64,000 bases of DNA, taken from the NCBI RefSeq assembly GCF_014502795.1, contig NZ_JACVHF010000017.1, positions 16,212 to 80,211 of the forward strand. The letters are read 5' to 3'. The notes under the pieces were generated by a model, which saw nothing but the letters and a program-made list of their open reading frames with translations, searched no databases and was not told the DNA's origin. Below are positions 51,408 to 60,899 of the stretch, piece by piece (position 1 is the stretch's first letter; every line of letters starts with the position of its first letter). This DNA is from Heliobacterium chlorum. GTDB lineage: Bacteria; Bacillota; Desulfitobacteriia; Heliobacteriales; Heliobacteriaceae. A program made the position numbers and the translations under genes.

Positions 51408-51443
51408 TGACATAGGCAACTTTGGAAAAAGGAGAGGTAAACT

Positions 51444-52307
51444 GTGGAGCAATATGTCGACTTCCAAGTGGACCATAAAACCCTCCGGGGCATTTTACAT
51501 TGGCCCGGAGAGAACATAGACGATAGCGGAATCAAAGCTAGTGGAGACAACACCAACGCAGACAATATACCGGCCATTGTGATGTGCCACGGTTTTTGCG
51601 GTACGAAAATCGGTTTGCACCGCATCTTCGTCAAGGCTGCCCGCCGCTTTGCCGAGGCAGGCTATGCAGTATTACGTTTCGACTTCAGCGGCTGCGGGGA
51701 CAGCGACGGGAAACAGGAAGGGATCACGCTGCAGGGTCAAGTGCGAGAAGCTCGCTGCGCGGTAGAGTGGCTCTCTCGTTATCGGGGCATCGACCGGCAG
51801 CGCGTCACCTTATTAGGGCTGAGCTTAGGCGGTGCTGTGGCCGCGTTAACCGCTCCGACCCTGCCCTTTTTGGATCGTCTGGTCCTTTGGGCGCCCGTAG
51901 CCCGGCCATGGGAAGATATCACCGGCATCTTGGGTAAAGAGTTGACGGCGGAAGCCTTCGGAACAGGGATTGTTGACTTTGAAGGCTATGCCATTAGCCG
52001 GAGTTTCTTAGAATCGCTGCGAGAACAGCGTCCTTTAGAGTCGATCAAAAGGGTGAAAAAGCCGCTGCTGATCCTACACGGCACGGGCGATCGGGAAATC
52101 ACCTGCATGAACAGCTGCCTGTACCGGTTGAGCCGAGTGGCTACCGGTCTTCAGGAACTGACAAAGGTAGACTTTATCAATGAAGCGGACCACACCTTCT
52201 CCCGCCTCGACTGGGAACAGACGGTCTTTGAACGGACCCTCCGCTGGCTCTCGGAAGGGAAGAGCCTACAACGGCAAGAAGATCCGCGCTGTGAGGCTTT
52301 CGCCTAA
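51444..52307 (+). CDS. Alpha/beta hydrolase
   Basis: 287 residues, GTG start 6 bases after GGAGAGG. An oxyanion region (VMCHGFCGTK), nucleophile elbow GLSLGGA, an acid in LILHGTGDREI and a late His in NEADHTF make a complete Ser-Asp-His triad. It resembles esterases/acyl-peptide hydrolase-like members. The substrate is unknown. Likely cotranscribed with the PIG-L gene; a terminator follows. Confidence 0.87.
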   Translation: MEQYVDFQVDHKTLRGILHWPGENIDDSGIKASGDNTNADNIPAIVMCHGFCGTKIGLHRIFVKAARRFAEAGYAVLRFDFSGCGDSDGKQEGITLQGQVREARCAVEWLSRYRGIDRQRVTLLGLSLGGAVAALTAPTLPFLDRLVLWAPVARPWEDITGILGKELTAEAFGTGIVDFEGYAISRSFLESLREQRPLESIKRVKKPLLILHGTGDREITCMNSCLYRLSRVATGLQELTKVDFINEADHTFSRLDWEQTVFERTLRWLSEGKSLQRQEDPRCEAFA

Positions 52308-52388
52308 ATCATGCATGTAACCGTGCAGAATCCTTTACGTAACTGGTTGTTATGTATCGCCGCGGTTTGAAGTATAGGTTGAATAGAA

Positions 52389-52428
52389 AATCCCCTCTGC
52401 ACCGTTTTTCCTTCGGTCAGAGGGGATT
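52389..52428. terminator. Bidirectional terminator
   Basis: AATCCCCTCTG (52389-52399) pairs with CAGAGGGGATT (52418-52428), with inner ACCG/CGGT, followed by ATTTT. It separates convergent hydrolase and thioesterase genes. Confidence 0.8.
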
Positions 52429-52437
52429 ATTTTACGT

Positions 52438-52842
52438 TTAAGAAAAGAGCGCCCGTTCAACTTCCTCGGCCACGACGGGACGACCGTTCAAGAGGCAAAC
52501 ACCCAGCGTTTTCGCTTTCAGCACCAGTTTTTCGTCTGGCAGCCGGTAGATATCCTGATGAAAAACCATGCGCAGCCGGCCTTCTTTGCTCACATTCAAA
52601 CGAACGACAAAGCGATCCCCGCTTTTTAGGGGGGATTTGTAATCTGCTTCTACCCGTACGACAACAAGATCTTTGCCTTCTTCATGCATCTTGGCAAAGT
52701 CGATACCTTTCGATAGGAGGTATTTGTGCCGGCTATGTTCCAAATAATGCAGGTAGACAGCGTTATTCACGATACCCTGCAGGTCGCATTCATAATCGCG
52801 AACTTCAAAATCCAACTCATATTCGTAGCGTATCTCTTTCAA
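52438..52842 (-). CDS. Acyl-CoA thioesterase (YbgC/4HBT hotdog family)
   Basis: 134 residues, TTG start with GGAGG upstream. The hotdog fold is indicated by VRDYECDLQGIVNNAVYLHYLEHSRHKYL, where the family's active-site Asp is usually in a DxxG context, and by VVRVEADYKSPLKSGDRFVVRL. It hydrolyses acyl- or aryl-CoA; the natural substrate is unknown. Confidence 0.88.
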   Translation of the reverse strand: MKEIRYEYELDFEVRDYECDLQGIVNNAVYLHYLEHSRHKYLLSKGIDFAKMHEEGKDLVVVRVEADYKSPLKSGDRFVVRLNVSKEGRLRMVFHQDIYRLPDEKLVLKAKTLGVCLLNGRPVVAEEVERALFS

Positions 52843-53014
52843 ATCGATAATTCCTCCAGCCCATGTTCACTACTGTTGTTATACATTTTAGGCAAGGTTC
52901 TATAAAAATCCTCTTGATATCGGCGATCTTCCTTTACCTGAGATGAGAAGTATGGTTACAATGAAAGGACTCTACCAAATTTGTCGAAGATATCGTAAAT
53001 GAGGATGTGTACTC

Positions 53015-54088
53015 ATGAATATCATGATCACCGGCATGGGCAGCTTGCCCTATGAAAGTTATGAAGAAGCAAAAGCGTTGATCGCCCGTTGCTGCCCCGA
53101 AATTCTCCACAGCCCCCAACTTCCCGAGGCCTGCCGGGAGGACCAGCTCTTAGAACAGGCTTTGGCCCCCTGGGACCGGGCCGGGCTGATCCGGCGGTTA
53201 CCGGACGGTACGGCCATTGTGGACCGGAAAGCGGATGGGTTTGATGAAGCGTTGCGTCAATTTAAGAACATCTGCGAATACGGCGAGTGCGGCGTTGATG
53301 AACCGATTGAATGGTTCAGTAACGACGAATCGCTCTTCGCTCAGCAAAGCCCGAATTACCGGAGCTGGCGGCAGGACCTGCGGGATGATACTTGGCCCAT
53401 TCGCCCTTCTTGGCTGAAAGTCCAAATGGCCGGCCCGTTGACAGCGGCTCTTTTTGTGAAGGATGAGGAGGGAAAGCCTCTTTTTGACGATCCTCAATTG
53501 CGAGAACTGATGCTGATGTCGGCAGCCCACCAAGCGACCTGGGTCGGCAGCGACTTGCGCCAGTACTGCTGGCCGGCCATGGTCTTTATCGACGAACCGG
53601 GATTGTACACCTTAGGAAAGATCGAATATCCGATGGTGACGGCGGAAATCGTTCGCGAATTCATTGAAACCATGACCGAGGCGCTCAGCCCGACGGGAAC
53701 GCTCTCCGGCGTCCATTGCTGCGGCAACACGGACTGGTCCCTGATGCTAACCAGCCCCATTCATATCATCAGTTTTGACGCCAGCCAGCATTTTGAAAGC
53801 TTTGCCCGTCATCCGAAGGAAATCGGCGCCTTTTTGTTCCGAGGCGGCCTTCTCGCCTGGGGCATCGTTCCGACTGACCCCGAAGAATTGGCGAAAGCGA
53901 CGGCAGAGAGCCTGCAGCGAAAACTCCAGGGCCAACTGGAAGCGCTGGAAAAGGCCGGTGTATCGGGAGATGCCTTGCGGCGGCAGATAATCCTGACGCC
54001 AGCCTGCGGCTATGGATTACGAAGCGCTGACGATGCGGAAAAAGGATACACGTTGCTTCGAGAACTGGGAGAGTTGATGGACCGATAA
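53015..54088 (+). CDS. MetE/UROD-superfamily protein, probable zinc methyltransferase-like
   Basis: 357 residues. The C-terminal half looks like the cobalamin-independent methionine synthase barrel: VHCCGNTDW near 233 supplies His and Cys, FIDEPGLYTL a Glu, and LTPACGYGL near 330 a further Cys, the expected zinc ligands. It lacks the N-terminal half of MetE. Stand-alone versions are common in anaerobes and some act with corrinoid proteins; the substrate is unknown. A GAGGATG region lies before the ATG. Confidence 0.65.
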   Translation: MNIMITGMGSLPYESYEEAKALIARCCPEILHSPQLPEACREDQLLEQALAPWDRAGLIRRLPDGTAIVDRKADGFDEALRQFKNICEYGECGVDEPIEWFSNDESLFAQQSPNYRSWRQDLRDDTWPIRPSWLKVQMAGPLTAALFVKDEEGKPLFDDPQLRELMLMSAAHQATWVGSDLRQYCWPAMVFIDEPGLYTLGKIEYPMVTAEIVREFIETMTEALSPTGTLSGVHCCGNTDWSLMLTSPIHIISFDASQHFESFARHPKEIGAFLFRGGLLAWGIVPTDPEELAKATAESLQRKLQGQLEALEKAGVSGDALRRQIILTPACGYGLRSADDAEKGYTLLRELGELMDR

Positions 54089-54228
54089 TTTCTCTTCAAA
54101 AAGTAACATCGAAAATAGAACCTTGCCTGTAATGTCACTTTCGAAAGTCAGAATGTATTGGGTGAAAGGTTACTTCATCATTGCATTGTCTCGGTCTACG
54201 TACAGAGATATTTATAACGAAGCTAAAG

Positions 54229-54268
54229 AAGCCTTTGTTTCCCGAAAGAGGGGGAACGAAGGCTTTTT
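54229..54268 (+). terminator. Intrinsic terminator
   Basis: AAGCCTTTGTTTCCC (54229-54243) pairs with GGGGAACGAAGGCTT (54251-54265) with mismatches, followed by TTT. It lies in the 378-bp gap 54089-54466, which otherwise shows only a 12-bp palindrome ACTTTCGAAAGT near 54130 and no gene. Confidence 0.65.
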
Positions 54269-54466
54269 GATTATGGTTTCCCTGCATTGGGGGAAAGGTA
54301 AAGTGTAAGAAGATTCCGGTCGATCCAGAGAAGAAGCGGCTAGGCAGAGTTCGACGCTAGAACGTGTTCTTCGTCTGGGATGCGAAGGGCCACCAACAAT
54401 CAGCGATGTTCAGTAATAGACGTAGTTCACTATGCGGATTTAAATTTTGGATGACAGGAGACAGCG

Positions 54467-55615
54467 ATGAAAGCAGTAACATTTCAAGGCGTCAAGGACG
54501 TCAAGGTAAAAGAAGTGCACGACCCAAAGATCGAAAAACCGGACGATATCATTGTCCGTATCACCAGCACGGCTATCTGCGGTTCTGACCTGCACCTGAT
54601 CCATGGCATGGTGCCAAACACACCGGAGGATTACATCATCGGTCATGAGCCGATGGGGATCGTCGAGGAGACGGGACCCGAAGTTACCCGGGTAAAGAAA
54701 GGTGACCGGGTCGTCATCCCGTTTACGATGGCCTGTGGCAAGTGCTATTACTGTGAACACCACCTGGAAAGCCAGTGCGATAACTCCAACCCCCATGGCG
54801 ATGTGGGCGGCTTTTTGGGATATTCGGAAACATTCGGCGGTTACGCCGGCGGCCAAGCCGAGTTTCTACGGGTGCCATTTGCCAACTTTACACCCTTTAA
54901 GGTGCCTGAAGATGCGGAGATGGAAGATGAAAAACTGCTCTTTCTTTCGGACATCATCCCGACGGCTTACTGGGGCGTCGAAAGTGCCGGCGTCAAGGAA
55001 GGCGATACGGTCATCGTCCTGGGCTGCGGTCCAGTGGGACTGCTGACCCAAAAGTTTTGCTGGCTTAGGGGAGCTAAGCGGGTTATCGCCGTGGACTACA
55101 TTCAGTACCGATTAGAGCATGCGAAGCGGACGAACCACGTGGAAATCGTCGACTTCACCACCCATGACAACACGGGCAGTCATCTCAAGGAGATGACCCA
55201 TGGCGGCGCCGACATTGTCATCGATTGTGTGGGCATGGACGGGAAGATGTCCACTTGGGAGATGATCGAAACGGCTCTCAAGCTGCAGGGCGGCGCTTTG
55301 GGAGCCATCAACATCGCCGCTCAGGCAGTGCGAAAAGGGGGGACGATCCAACTGGTCGGCGTGTACGGCATGCGGTACAACGCCTTTCCTCTAGGAGATT
55401 TTTTTGCCCGCAACATTACCTTGAAGATGGGGCAAGCGCCGGTCATTCACTATATGCCGGAACTTTATGAGCGGATCAAGCGGGGCGAGTTCGACCCGAC
55501 CGACATCATCACCCACCGATTGCCTCTGGAGAAGGCCGAATATGCCTACACCGTCTTTGACGCCAAGCTGGATGACTGCATCAAAGTGGTGCTCAAGCCG
55601 GGCGGGGTACACTAA
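54467..55615 (+). CDS. Zinc-dependent alcohol dehydrogenase (formaldehyde dehydrogenase-like)
   Basis: 382 residues of the MDR superfamily. Catalytic zinc ligands are in ICGSDLHLIHG (Cys) and GHEPMG (His); the structural zinc site is CGKCYYCEHHLESQC; the cofactor motif is VLGCGPVGLL. The length and the GSDLH...GHEPMGIVEE context fit glutathione-independent formaldehyde dehydrogenase-like enzymes, but the substrate is not proven. AGGAGAC precedes the ATG. Monocistronic with a terminator. Confidence 0.9.
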   Translation: MKAVTFQGVKDVKVKEVHDPKIEKPDDIIVRITSTAICGSDLHLIHGMVPNTPEDYIIGHEPMGIVEETGPEVTRVKKGDRVVIPFTMACGKCYYCEHHLESQCDNSNPHGDVGGFLGYSETFGGYAGGQAEFLRVPFANFTPFKVPEDAEMEDEKLLFLSDIIPTAYWGVESAGVKEGDTVIVLGCGPVGLLTQKFCWLRGAKRVIAVDYIQYRLEHAKRTNHVEIVDFTTHDNTGSHLKEMTHGGADIVIDCVGMDGKMSTWEMIETALKLQGGALGAINIAAQAVRKGGTIQLVGVYGMRYNAFPLGDFFARNITLKMGQAPVIHYMPELYERIKRGEFDPTDIITHRLPLEKAEYAYTVFDAKLDDCIKVVLKPGGVH

Positions 55616-55626
55616 CAGCGTCAAAA

Positions 55627-55668
55627 AAGCTGCCATATCCTAGTGGAGGATATAGCAGCTTCTTTTTT
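55627..55668 (+). terminator. Intrinsic terminator after the alcohol dehydrogenase gene
   Basis: AAGCTGC-c-ATATCC pairs with GGATAT-a-GCAGCTT (55627-55661), followed by CTTTTTT. Confidence 0.85.
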
Positions 55669-55709
55669 GAAGGAATTTGTACGTTTAGGGAAAGAAATCG
55701 TAAACGGCT

Positions 55710-56534
55710 TTAAGCTCTCTGTCCGGTAGACTCAGCCTTCCATAGCGGCAAATCGGATTCGGCTCGCAGGGAAGGTTGGAACGATGAAGCCGCATGGAGG
55801 CATGCTATTTGGTTTCCATCGTGGAACAAGACGGATTGCATTTCGACTCCATTTTCCGTAAAGACCTTGAGAATAGTTTCAATTTCAGTGTATTCGCTCT
55901 CCAAAGGGGGACGTTCCGCATCGGCGCAGTACCAGATAGACAGGGAATGGCTTCCTTCGAGGCGGGCCCAGTAAGTGAGGGCAAATCGCTCTATCGGATC
56001 CAACCGAAGCCGGTTGGTCCGCCGGACAGCCAAGGTCACTACGTGACCGCTTGAGTTCAAGGCAGCTACGGCAAGGCGGCCGATACCTAAACGGAGGTTT
56101 AAGTCGTTTAGCTCAGAAACTGTTTGGACGTTCCACGTTTTTTGACTTAACAGGTCCTCGTAGTCGAAATCCCAGTGAGGAAGGATGAGCTGATAGAGAA
56201 TGCCTTCCTGCAGTTTTATGTAACGGCCCATACTGATCAGCAAGACGATACTAAAAGCCATAACAGCGGCGGAGATTATCTTGCCTTGAAAAGGCATATT
56301 GGCACCGGCCACATTGACGGCTTCCGTAAGCAGAAGCTCCGCACCCAGATAGATGATGGGGAACATGCCCAGACCAATGCTGAGGGCGGCGAGCCACATC
56401 CAGGCGGCCTTTCGCCGTAAGTAGCCTCGTTCCATCAACGAGATCGCCAGTTGGTCGCTGTAATGCCACAACCCGGCAAAAAGGGCGAACCAGGCGGCCA
56501 TTTCCCAAAGGTTGTCCCAGGGGAAGAGGCTCAT
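55710..56534 (-). CDS. Membrane protein of unknown function
   Basis: 274 residues. Three hydrophobic helices in the first ~105 residues (around FALFAGLWHY, ALSIGLGMFPIIYLG and AVMAFSIVLLIS) are followed by a soluble cytoplasmic region of ~165 residues without recognisable motif. ATG start with AGGAGATGATC upstream. No neighbour suggests a role. The 222-bp gap to the next gene shows no feature beyond likely divergent promoters. Confidence 0.7.
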   Translation of the reverse strand: MSLFPWDNLWEMAAWFALFAGLWHYSDQLAISLMERGYLRRKAAWMWLAALSIGLGMFPIIYLGAELLLTEAVNVAGANMPFQGKIISAAVMAFSIVLLISMGRYIKLQEGILYQLILPHWDFDYEDLLSQKTWNVQTVSELNDLNLRLGIGRLAVAALNSSGHVVTLAVRRTNRLRLDPIERFALTYWARLEGSHSLSIWYCADAERPPLESEYTEIETILKVFTENGVEMQSVLFHDGNQIACLHAASSFQPSLRAESDLPLWKAESTGQRA

Positions 56535-56756
56535 GTGATCATCTCCTGTATAAGATAGGTCAAATGATTGTATAGGTAATTATACATGATTGTCGAATCT
56601 TTGATAATACAGGCGAATGATAGTTCTTTAGGTTTCTTTTGTGTAAAGTTGAATTGGTGAAAAAATAAGCTAACTTAGCGATTTGGAAAGTATATCCAAA
56701 GGATTCTGGTGTTAAAAATGCTAATATGACGGGAAAAGAGAGAAAAGAGGCAGGTT

Positions 56757-57809
56757 ATGAGCAAATATAAGGGACCTTTAGACGATTGGTTGAGACTGTA
56801 CGAAGCTGCCGTTTCATTTAAACAGCTCCGTTGCTGGGAGTGGATGGATGACGATCAACTGTTTGGTGTGCAAAACCCCAGAACCAAGGAAATCGGATTT
56901 TGCTCGATCCTGGGCGGGTTAGGCGAGTTTTTTGGATTGACGCTCTTTCTCGGAGAAAGCGGTTTTCGAGGATTTCAAGACATGCTGAGGGGTCGCCTGG
57001 ATCCTGTCGATGCGCTCCATGTTCAACATGCGCTGATGGTTTCTTTTGACAGTCGCGACCAGATGGACAGTGAAGACATGAAAATCATCCGTTCCTTAGG
57101 ATATCGCTTTCGCGGGAAGCATGCCTGGCCGAGTTTTCGGCAGTTTGAGCCGGGATATTATCCTCGCCATTTAACCGATAATGAAGTGGAATTGATGACG
57201 CTTGTTCTAGAACAAGCTATCGATGTGTCTCAGCGTTGCCTGGATAGACAACTTACAATCGGTGAGGCCGATGTCAACAAAAATTTTCTGGTACGTGTTC
57301 CCCGTGAGGATAATCAAGGAGATCTGCAGTGGGAAGACCATTGGCTCAGCTTATTGCAAATCTTTTCTTACGACCGGAAGGAGTCGAAGGAAAAGTCGCC
57401 AACCGCCGCTTTTGATGAGATCATGTTGGCTAGCATCCTTAGACAAAAACGGCGGAAGCAAGGAACCTGGGAGATTGACTGTTTCTACGCACCGACCGGG
57501 CCAGTCTGTGAATCCCCGAAACAGCGACCCTACTATCCTTATATGTACGCAGTAGGACACAAACAAAGTGGGTACATACTGGACTTTCACATGGTTGAGA
57601 AGGCCGCCGAAGCAGCAGAGTTTACTGGCCGGTTCCTCCAAAAGCTACAAACGATCCCGGAACTGCCCAAGTTCATCGAGGTCAAAAAGCCGGAAGTTCA
57701 GAAATTGTTTGAGCCGATTGTTACACGGTTGGGAATCACCTTGGTTCTCAAGGAGTCACTGCCGTTGTTAGAACAGATGAAGGTTGAGATGCACAGGGAC
57801 TTTTTATAA
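56757..57809 (+). CDS. Conserved hypothetical protein (DUF7309/DUF6930-like)
   Basis: 350 residues, soluble. The order of an N-terminal domain (FGVQNPRTKEIGFCSILGG, then an LFLGESGF and FRQFEPGYYP region) and a C-terminal domain beginning near WEIDCFYAPTGP resembles two-domain proteins annotated with DUF7309 and DUF6930; this match is from memory. No catalytic motif recognised. AGAGGCAGG precedes the ATG and a terminator follows, so it is monocistronic. Confidence 0.65.
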   Translation: MSKYKGPLDDWLRLYEAAVSFKQLRCWEWMDDDQLFGVQNPRTKEIGFCSILGGLGEFFGLTLFLGESGFRGFQDMLRGRLDPVDALHVQHALMVSFDSRDQMDSEDMKIIRSLGYRFRGKHAWPSFRQFEPGYYPRHLTDNEVELMTLVLEQAIDVSQRCLDRQLTIGEADVNKNFLVRVPREDNQGDLQWEDHWLSLLQIFSYDRKESKEKSPTAAFDEIMLASILRQKRRKQGTWEIDCFYAPTGPVCESPKQRPYYPYMYAVGHKQSGYILDFHMVEKAAEAAEFTGRFLQKLQTIPELPKFIEVKKPEVQKLFEPIVTRLGITLVLKESLPLLEQMKVEMHRDFL

Positions 57810-57855
57810 AGAAGATGAAGTAAAGGGATATACAAAATGTAAAGGGATATATAAA

Positions 57856-57902
57856 AGAGAAGCTTCTCCAAATGCTAAAAAGTTGGAGGGGCTTCTCTTT
57901 TC
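57856..57902 (+). terminator. Intrinsic terminator
   Basis: AGAGAAGCTTCTCCAA (57856-57871) pairs with TTGGAGGGGCTTCTCT (57883-57898) with one mismatch, followed by TTTT. Confidence 0.8.
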
Positions 57903-58075
57903 TGTCGAAAACAAAGGACAGGACCCCAGATAATCAATCCTCGGCAGAAGGTTTATTGTGAAGATTGTAGAATCTTAATTCAAATATTGGAAAATAATCA
58001 ATAGAAGTTTTTATTTCATCCTACAAAAGTTAGCATGGATGTCCGTTGAAAAAAGAAAAAGGGAGCAACGAGACC

Positions 58076-60406
58076 ATGGGAACGCCAAAATCAGGTACCA
58101 AAGGATTGGCTTCCGAGGACCTTTTCCTAGAACTATTCGCGGATACGTTTGGCTTAGAAAAACTTCAATATCTCGTTCCCGAATATCCTTTCGATGATAT
58201 ATACGGCTATCCCCGGCGAATCGATTATGCATTGATGTCGGGAATCGAAAAGTATGCCCTGGAGATCGATGGACAGCGATATCACGATCCATCTCAGGTG
58301 GCAAGAGACAAATTTATCGATGATCTGATCCGGCAAAACAGCCTCATCTATCAAGGGTGGAAAGTATACCGCTGGGCTTACCGCCAGTTAACCCAGAGCC
58401 GCGAACAAGTGAAAAGCGAGTTGATACAATTCCTGGGTCACAACCCGATGCTGCAATTATGGGCCGACTTTCTTCCCACACAACGGGCAGGAGAAGTGGC
58501 TTCTGGCAATTTGGAGCTTCGGGAACACCAGATGGCTGCGCTGGATGAATTGACAAGGCTTCGGAAAGATGGGAAAACAATCGCCCTATTGACCCATGCG
58601 ACGGGAACCGGTAAAACCACGACGGCAGTAATGGACGCACAGCGGTTGGGGCTGCCAGTATTATTTTTGGCCCATACCCGGGAACTGCTGGACCAGGCGG
58701 CAAGGACTTTTGCCCGCCTGTGGCCGCGTGCGAGAGTTACCGTAATTGATGGCGATGGCCCCCGATGTATCCACGAACCCGCACATACGATGGGGGGCGT
58801 CGACGAAGAGAAAAGGGAGCCCGTCCCGGTGACAGTCAGCAGTGTCCAGTATATCAGCCGGAACCTTACCGATTATGAGCCTCAGCAGTTTGATTATTTA
58901 ATCATCGACGAGGCCCACCATGCCACGTCACGTACATATCAGCAAGTCATCAGCTATTTCAAAACGAAACATATGCTCGGACTAACCGCTACCCCCGAGC
59001 GGATGGATGGGCAATCGCTGTTGGATATCTTCCAACATGTGGCCCACCGGATGGATTTGCGTCAGGCCATTGAACTGGGGGAACTCGTACCGATCCGCTG
59101 CGTTCGAGTGAAGACGAACGTAGATTTGTCATCGGTTCGGTTCAACGGTATTCGCTATCAGTCGAAGGACTTAGAGGAGATACTGCATATTCCTGAACGA
59201 AACAAGTTAATCGTACAAACCTATCTGGACTTGATTCCGGGGGAACGGACAGTCGTCTTTTGTGTCAATGTGAGCCATGCGGAAGAGCTGGCCCAGCATT
59301 TTACCATCAATGGTATTGCCGCCAAAGCAGTTTCCGGCCGCCTAAGTCGCAACGAGCGCCAGAAAATCCTAAAAGACTATGAAAAAGGCACGATTCAGGT
59401 ACTCTGCGCTTGTGACATTTTAAACGAGGGATGGGACAGTCCGGAGACGCGGGTATTATTCATGGCCCGCCCCACATTGTCGAAAGTCGTTTACCTGCAA
59501 CAGTTAGGACGGGGGACGCGAAAAGCGCCCGGCAAGGACGCCTTGCTTGTCGTCGACTTTGTAGACAATGGGAACAGTTACAATCAGGGGTTAAGTCTAC
59601 ACCGATTGTTCAAGATCAAGGAATACGCCGCCGGACGGCTCGTCCTGGCTCCGAAGGACAAACTGGCGGAGGAACAGGCGGCCTGGGAGGCTTGTCGACT
59701 CGGGCAGGAACGACCGGAGGTCACGGCGTACCTGCATCTGTGGGTGACGGATATAGAGGCTGTTGAACTCTTTGACTGGCAAGAAGCGGTGGAGCACCTG
59801 TGGAGTCACCGGCGACTGGCAGTTGAGTTAGGAGTTACCGACGATACCGTCATCAACTGGATTAAAAAGGGTAAAGAAAAAGCGGACCACACGCTCCCGG
59901 TGGGCCGCCGAAATTATTATTACTTTGAACCGGGCCGTTTGGAGGAAATCCGGATCCGTCAAGGAATTCCCAAGCGGTTGCCCATATACGAGGAATTTAT
60001 CGCTTTTGTCCGCCAGGGGGATATGGTTTTTTCTTATAAGCCGGTGCTGCTGTTAGCGATGCTGGAGTTGGCCGATCCAAAAGGGAAAGTATCAGTCGAT
60101 CGCCTGGTCGAGCGGTTTGTCACCTTTTATTTGACCCGGGCCGAGGAAGGGCTTCCCGTGGAGAAGAAAGGCTCCAAGATGCTTCGAGTACAGGAGTTGA
60201 CGACGGAGGATATACGATCCTTAATCTTTCAGATGCCTTTTGAAAAGTTTGAGCGGAAAGGCTATTTCCGGCGCTGCCGGGAACTGACGGAAGTGGAGTG
60301 GAATCCATTGCTGTGGAATAAGTTAACCGAGGCTGATAAGGAGTTTGTGGTACAGCAGGGGCAAAAGCAAATTCAAGATTATTACAGCCGTTGGATGAAG
60401 GAATAA
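58076..60406 (+). CDS. Nuclease-helicase-HTH fusion (SF2 helicase with VSR/DUF559-like N-terminus)
   Basis: About 776 residues from the ATG at 58076 (GGGAG 10 bases upstream; a TTG at 58046 is possible). Residues ~10-120 look like a PD-(D/E)xK domain (RRIDYALM, then YALEIDGQRYHDP). The SF2 helicase core follows: Walker A in ATGTGKTTT, DEAH in LIIDEAHHATS, TATPER, and motif VI in QQLGRGTRKAPGK. The C-terminal third has a helix-turn-helix (RRLAVELGVTDDTVINWIKKG) and a further all-helical domain (YKPVLLLAMLELAD). A DNA-targeting role such as defence or repair is inferred. A MazG-like gene follows 51 bases later. Confidence 0.88.
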   Translation: MGTPKSGTKGLASEDLFLELFADTFGLEKLQYLVPEYPFDDIYGYPRRIDYALMSGIEKYALEIDGQRYHDPSQVARDKFIDDLIRQNSLIYQGWKVYRWAYRQLTQSREQVKSELIQFLGHNPMLQLWADFLPTQRAGEVASGNLELREHQMAALDELTRLRKDGKTIALLTHATGTGKTTTAVMDAQRLGLPVLFLAHTRELLDQAARTFARLWPRARVTVIDGDGPRCIHEPAHTMGGVDEEKREPVPVTVSSVQYISRNLTDYEPQQFDYLIIDEAHHATSRTYQQVISYFKTKHMLGLTATPERMDGQSLLDIFQHVAHRMDLRQAIELGELVPIRCVRVKTNVDLSSVRFNGIRYQSKDLEEILHIPERNKLIVQTYLDLIPGERTVVFCVNVSHAEELAQHFTINGIAAKAVSGRLSRNERQKILKDYEKGTIQVLCACDILNEGWDSPETRVLFMARPTLSKVVYLQQLGRGTRKAPGKDALLVVDFVDNGNSYNQGLSLHRLFKIKEYAAGRLVLAPKDKLAEEQAAWEACRLGQERPEVTAYLHLWVTDIEAVELFDWQEAVEHLWSHRRLAVELGVTDDTVINWIKKGKEKADHTLPVGRRNYYYFEPGRLEEIRIRQGIPKRLPIYEEFIAFVRQGDMVFSYKPVLLLAMLELADPKGKVSVDRLVERFVTFYLTRAEEGLPVEKKGSKMLRVQELTTEDIRSLIFQMPFEKFERKGYFRRCRELTEVEWNPLLWNKLTEADKEFVVQQGQKQIQDYYSRWMKE

Positions 60407-60457
60407 AATGATGCCGCGGTTGGTTTGGCACAAATTTTTGTTATGGGAGAGATCAAG

Positions 60458-60781
60458 TTGTCGGAAATCAAGACCTATCATAAGCTCGTCCGGGACCGGA
60501 TCCCGGAGATCATCATTCAAGCCGGAAAGCAACCGGAAACGCGAGTCCTTGATGATGAAGAGTACAGTAAAATGCTTCGAGAAAAATTGATGGAGGAAGT
60601 TCAGGAATATCTAACATCTGGTGATGTAGAAGAACTAGCCGATATATTGGAGGTTATGCTTTCGCTCTCAAAGCTTCATGGAGCGACTTGGGCTGATGTT
60701 GAAACGATTGCAGAACGGAAGAGAGCGGAGCGAGGCGGGTTCCAAGAAAAAATTTTGCTGATTCAGGTTCGGGATAAGTAA
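60458..60781 (+). CDS. MazG-like nucleoside triphosphate pyrophosphohydrolase
   Basis: 107 residues from the TTG at 60458, chosen for GGGAGAG 7 bases upstream. It begins with the family opening TYHKLVRDRIPEII and has the acidic metal motif EKLMEEVQEYL ... EELADILEVM (ExxE and ExxD). Such all-alpha enzymes hydrolyse NTPs to NMP and PPi. The distance to the helicase gene suggests cotranscription. The substrate is unknown. Confidence 0.82.
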   Translation: MSEIKTYHKLVRDRIPEIIIQAGKQPETRVLDDEEYSKMLREKLMEEVQEYLTSGDVEELADILEVMLSLSKLHGATWADVETIAERKRAERGGFQEKILLIQVRDK

Positions 60782-60899
60782 TTCTTGAAGGGAAAAACCG
60801 TGGTCAGTATCTAAGTTATATAGTAAAGCTTAACTGAATTGCTTTACGTCAACGGATGTCTTCTCAGGTTACAATGTGACACTATTGAGGAGGTACTTT

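Noticed and set aside
54123..54308. 61-codon frame in the 54.1-54.5 kb gap
   Set aside because: It spans the terminator hairpin, has no Shine-Dalgarno site and no recognisable sequence.
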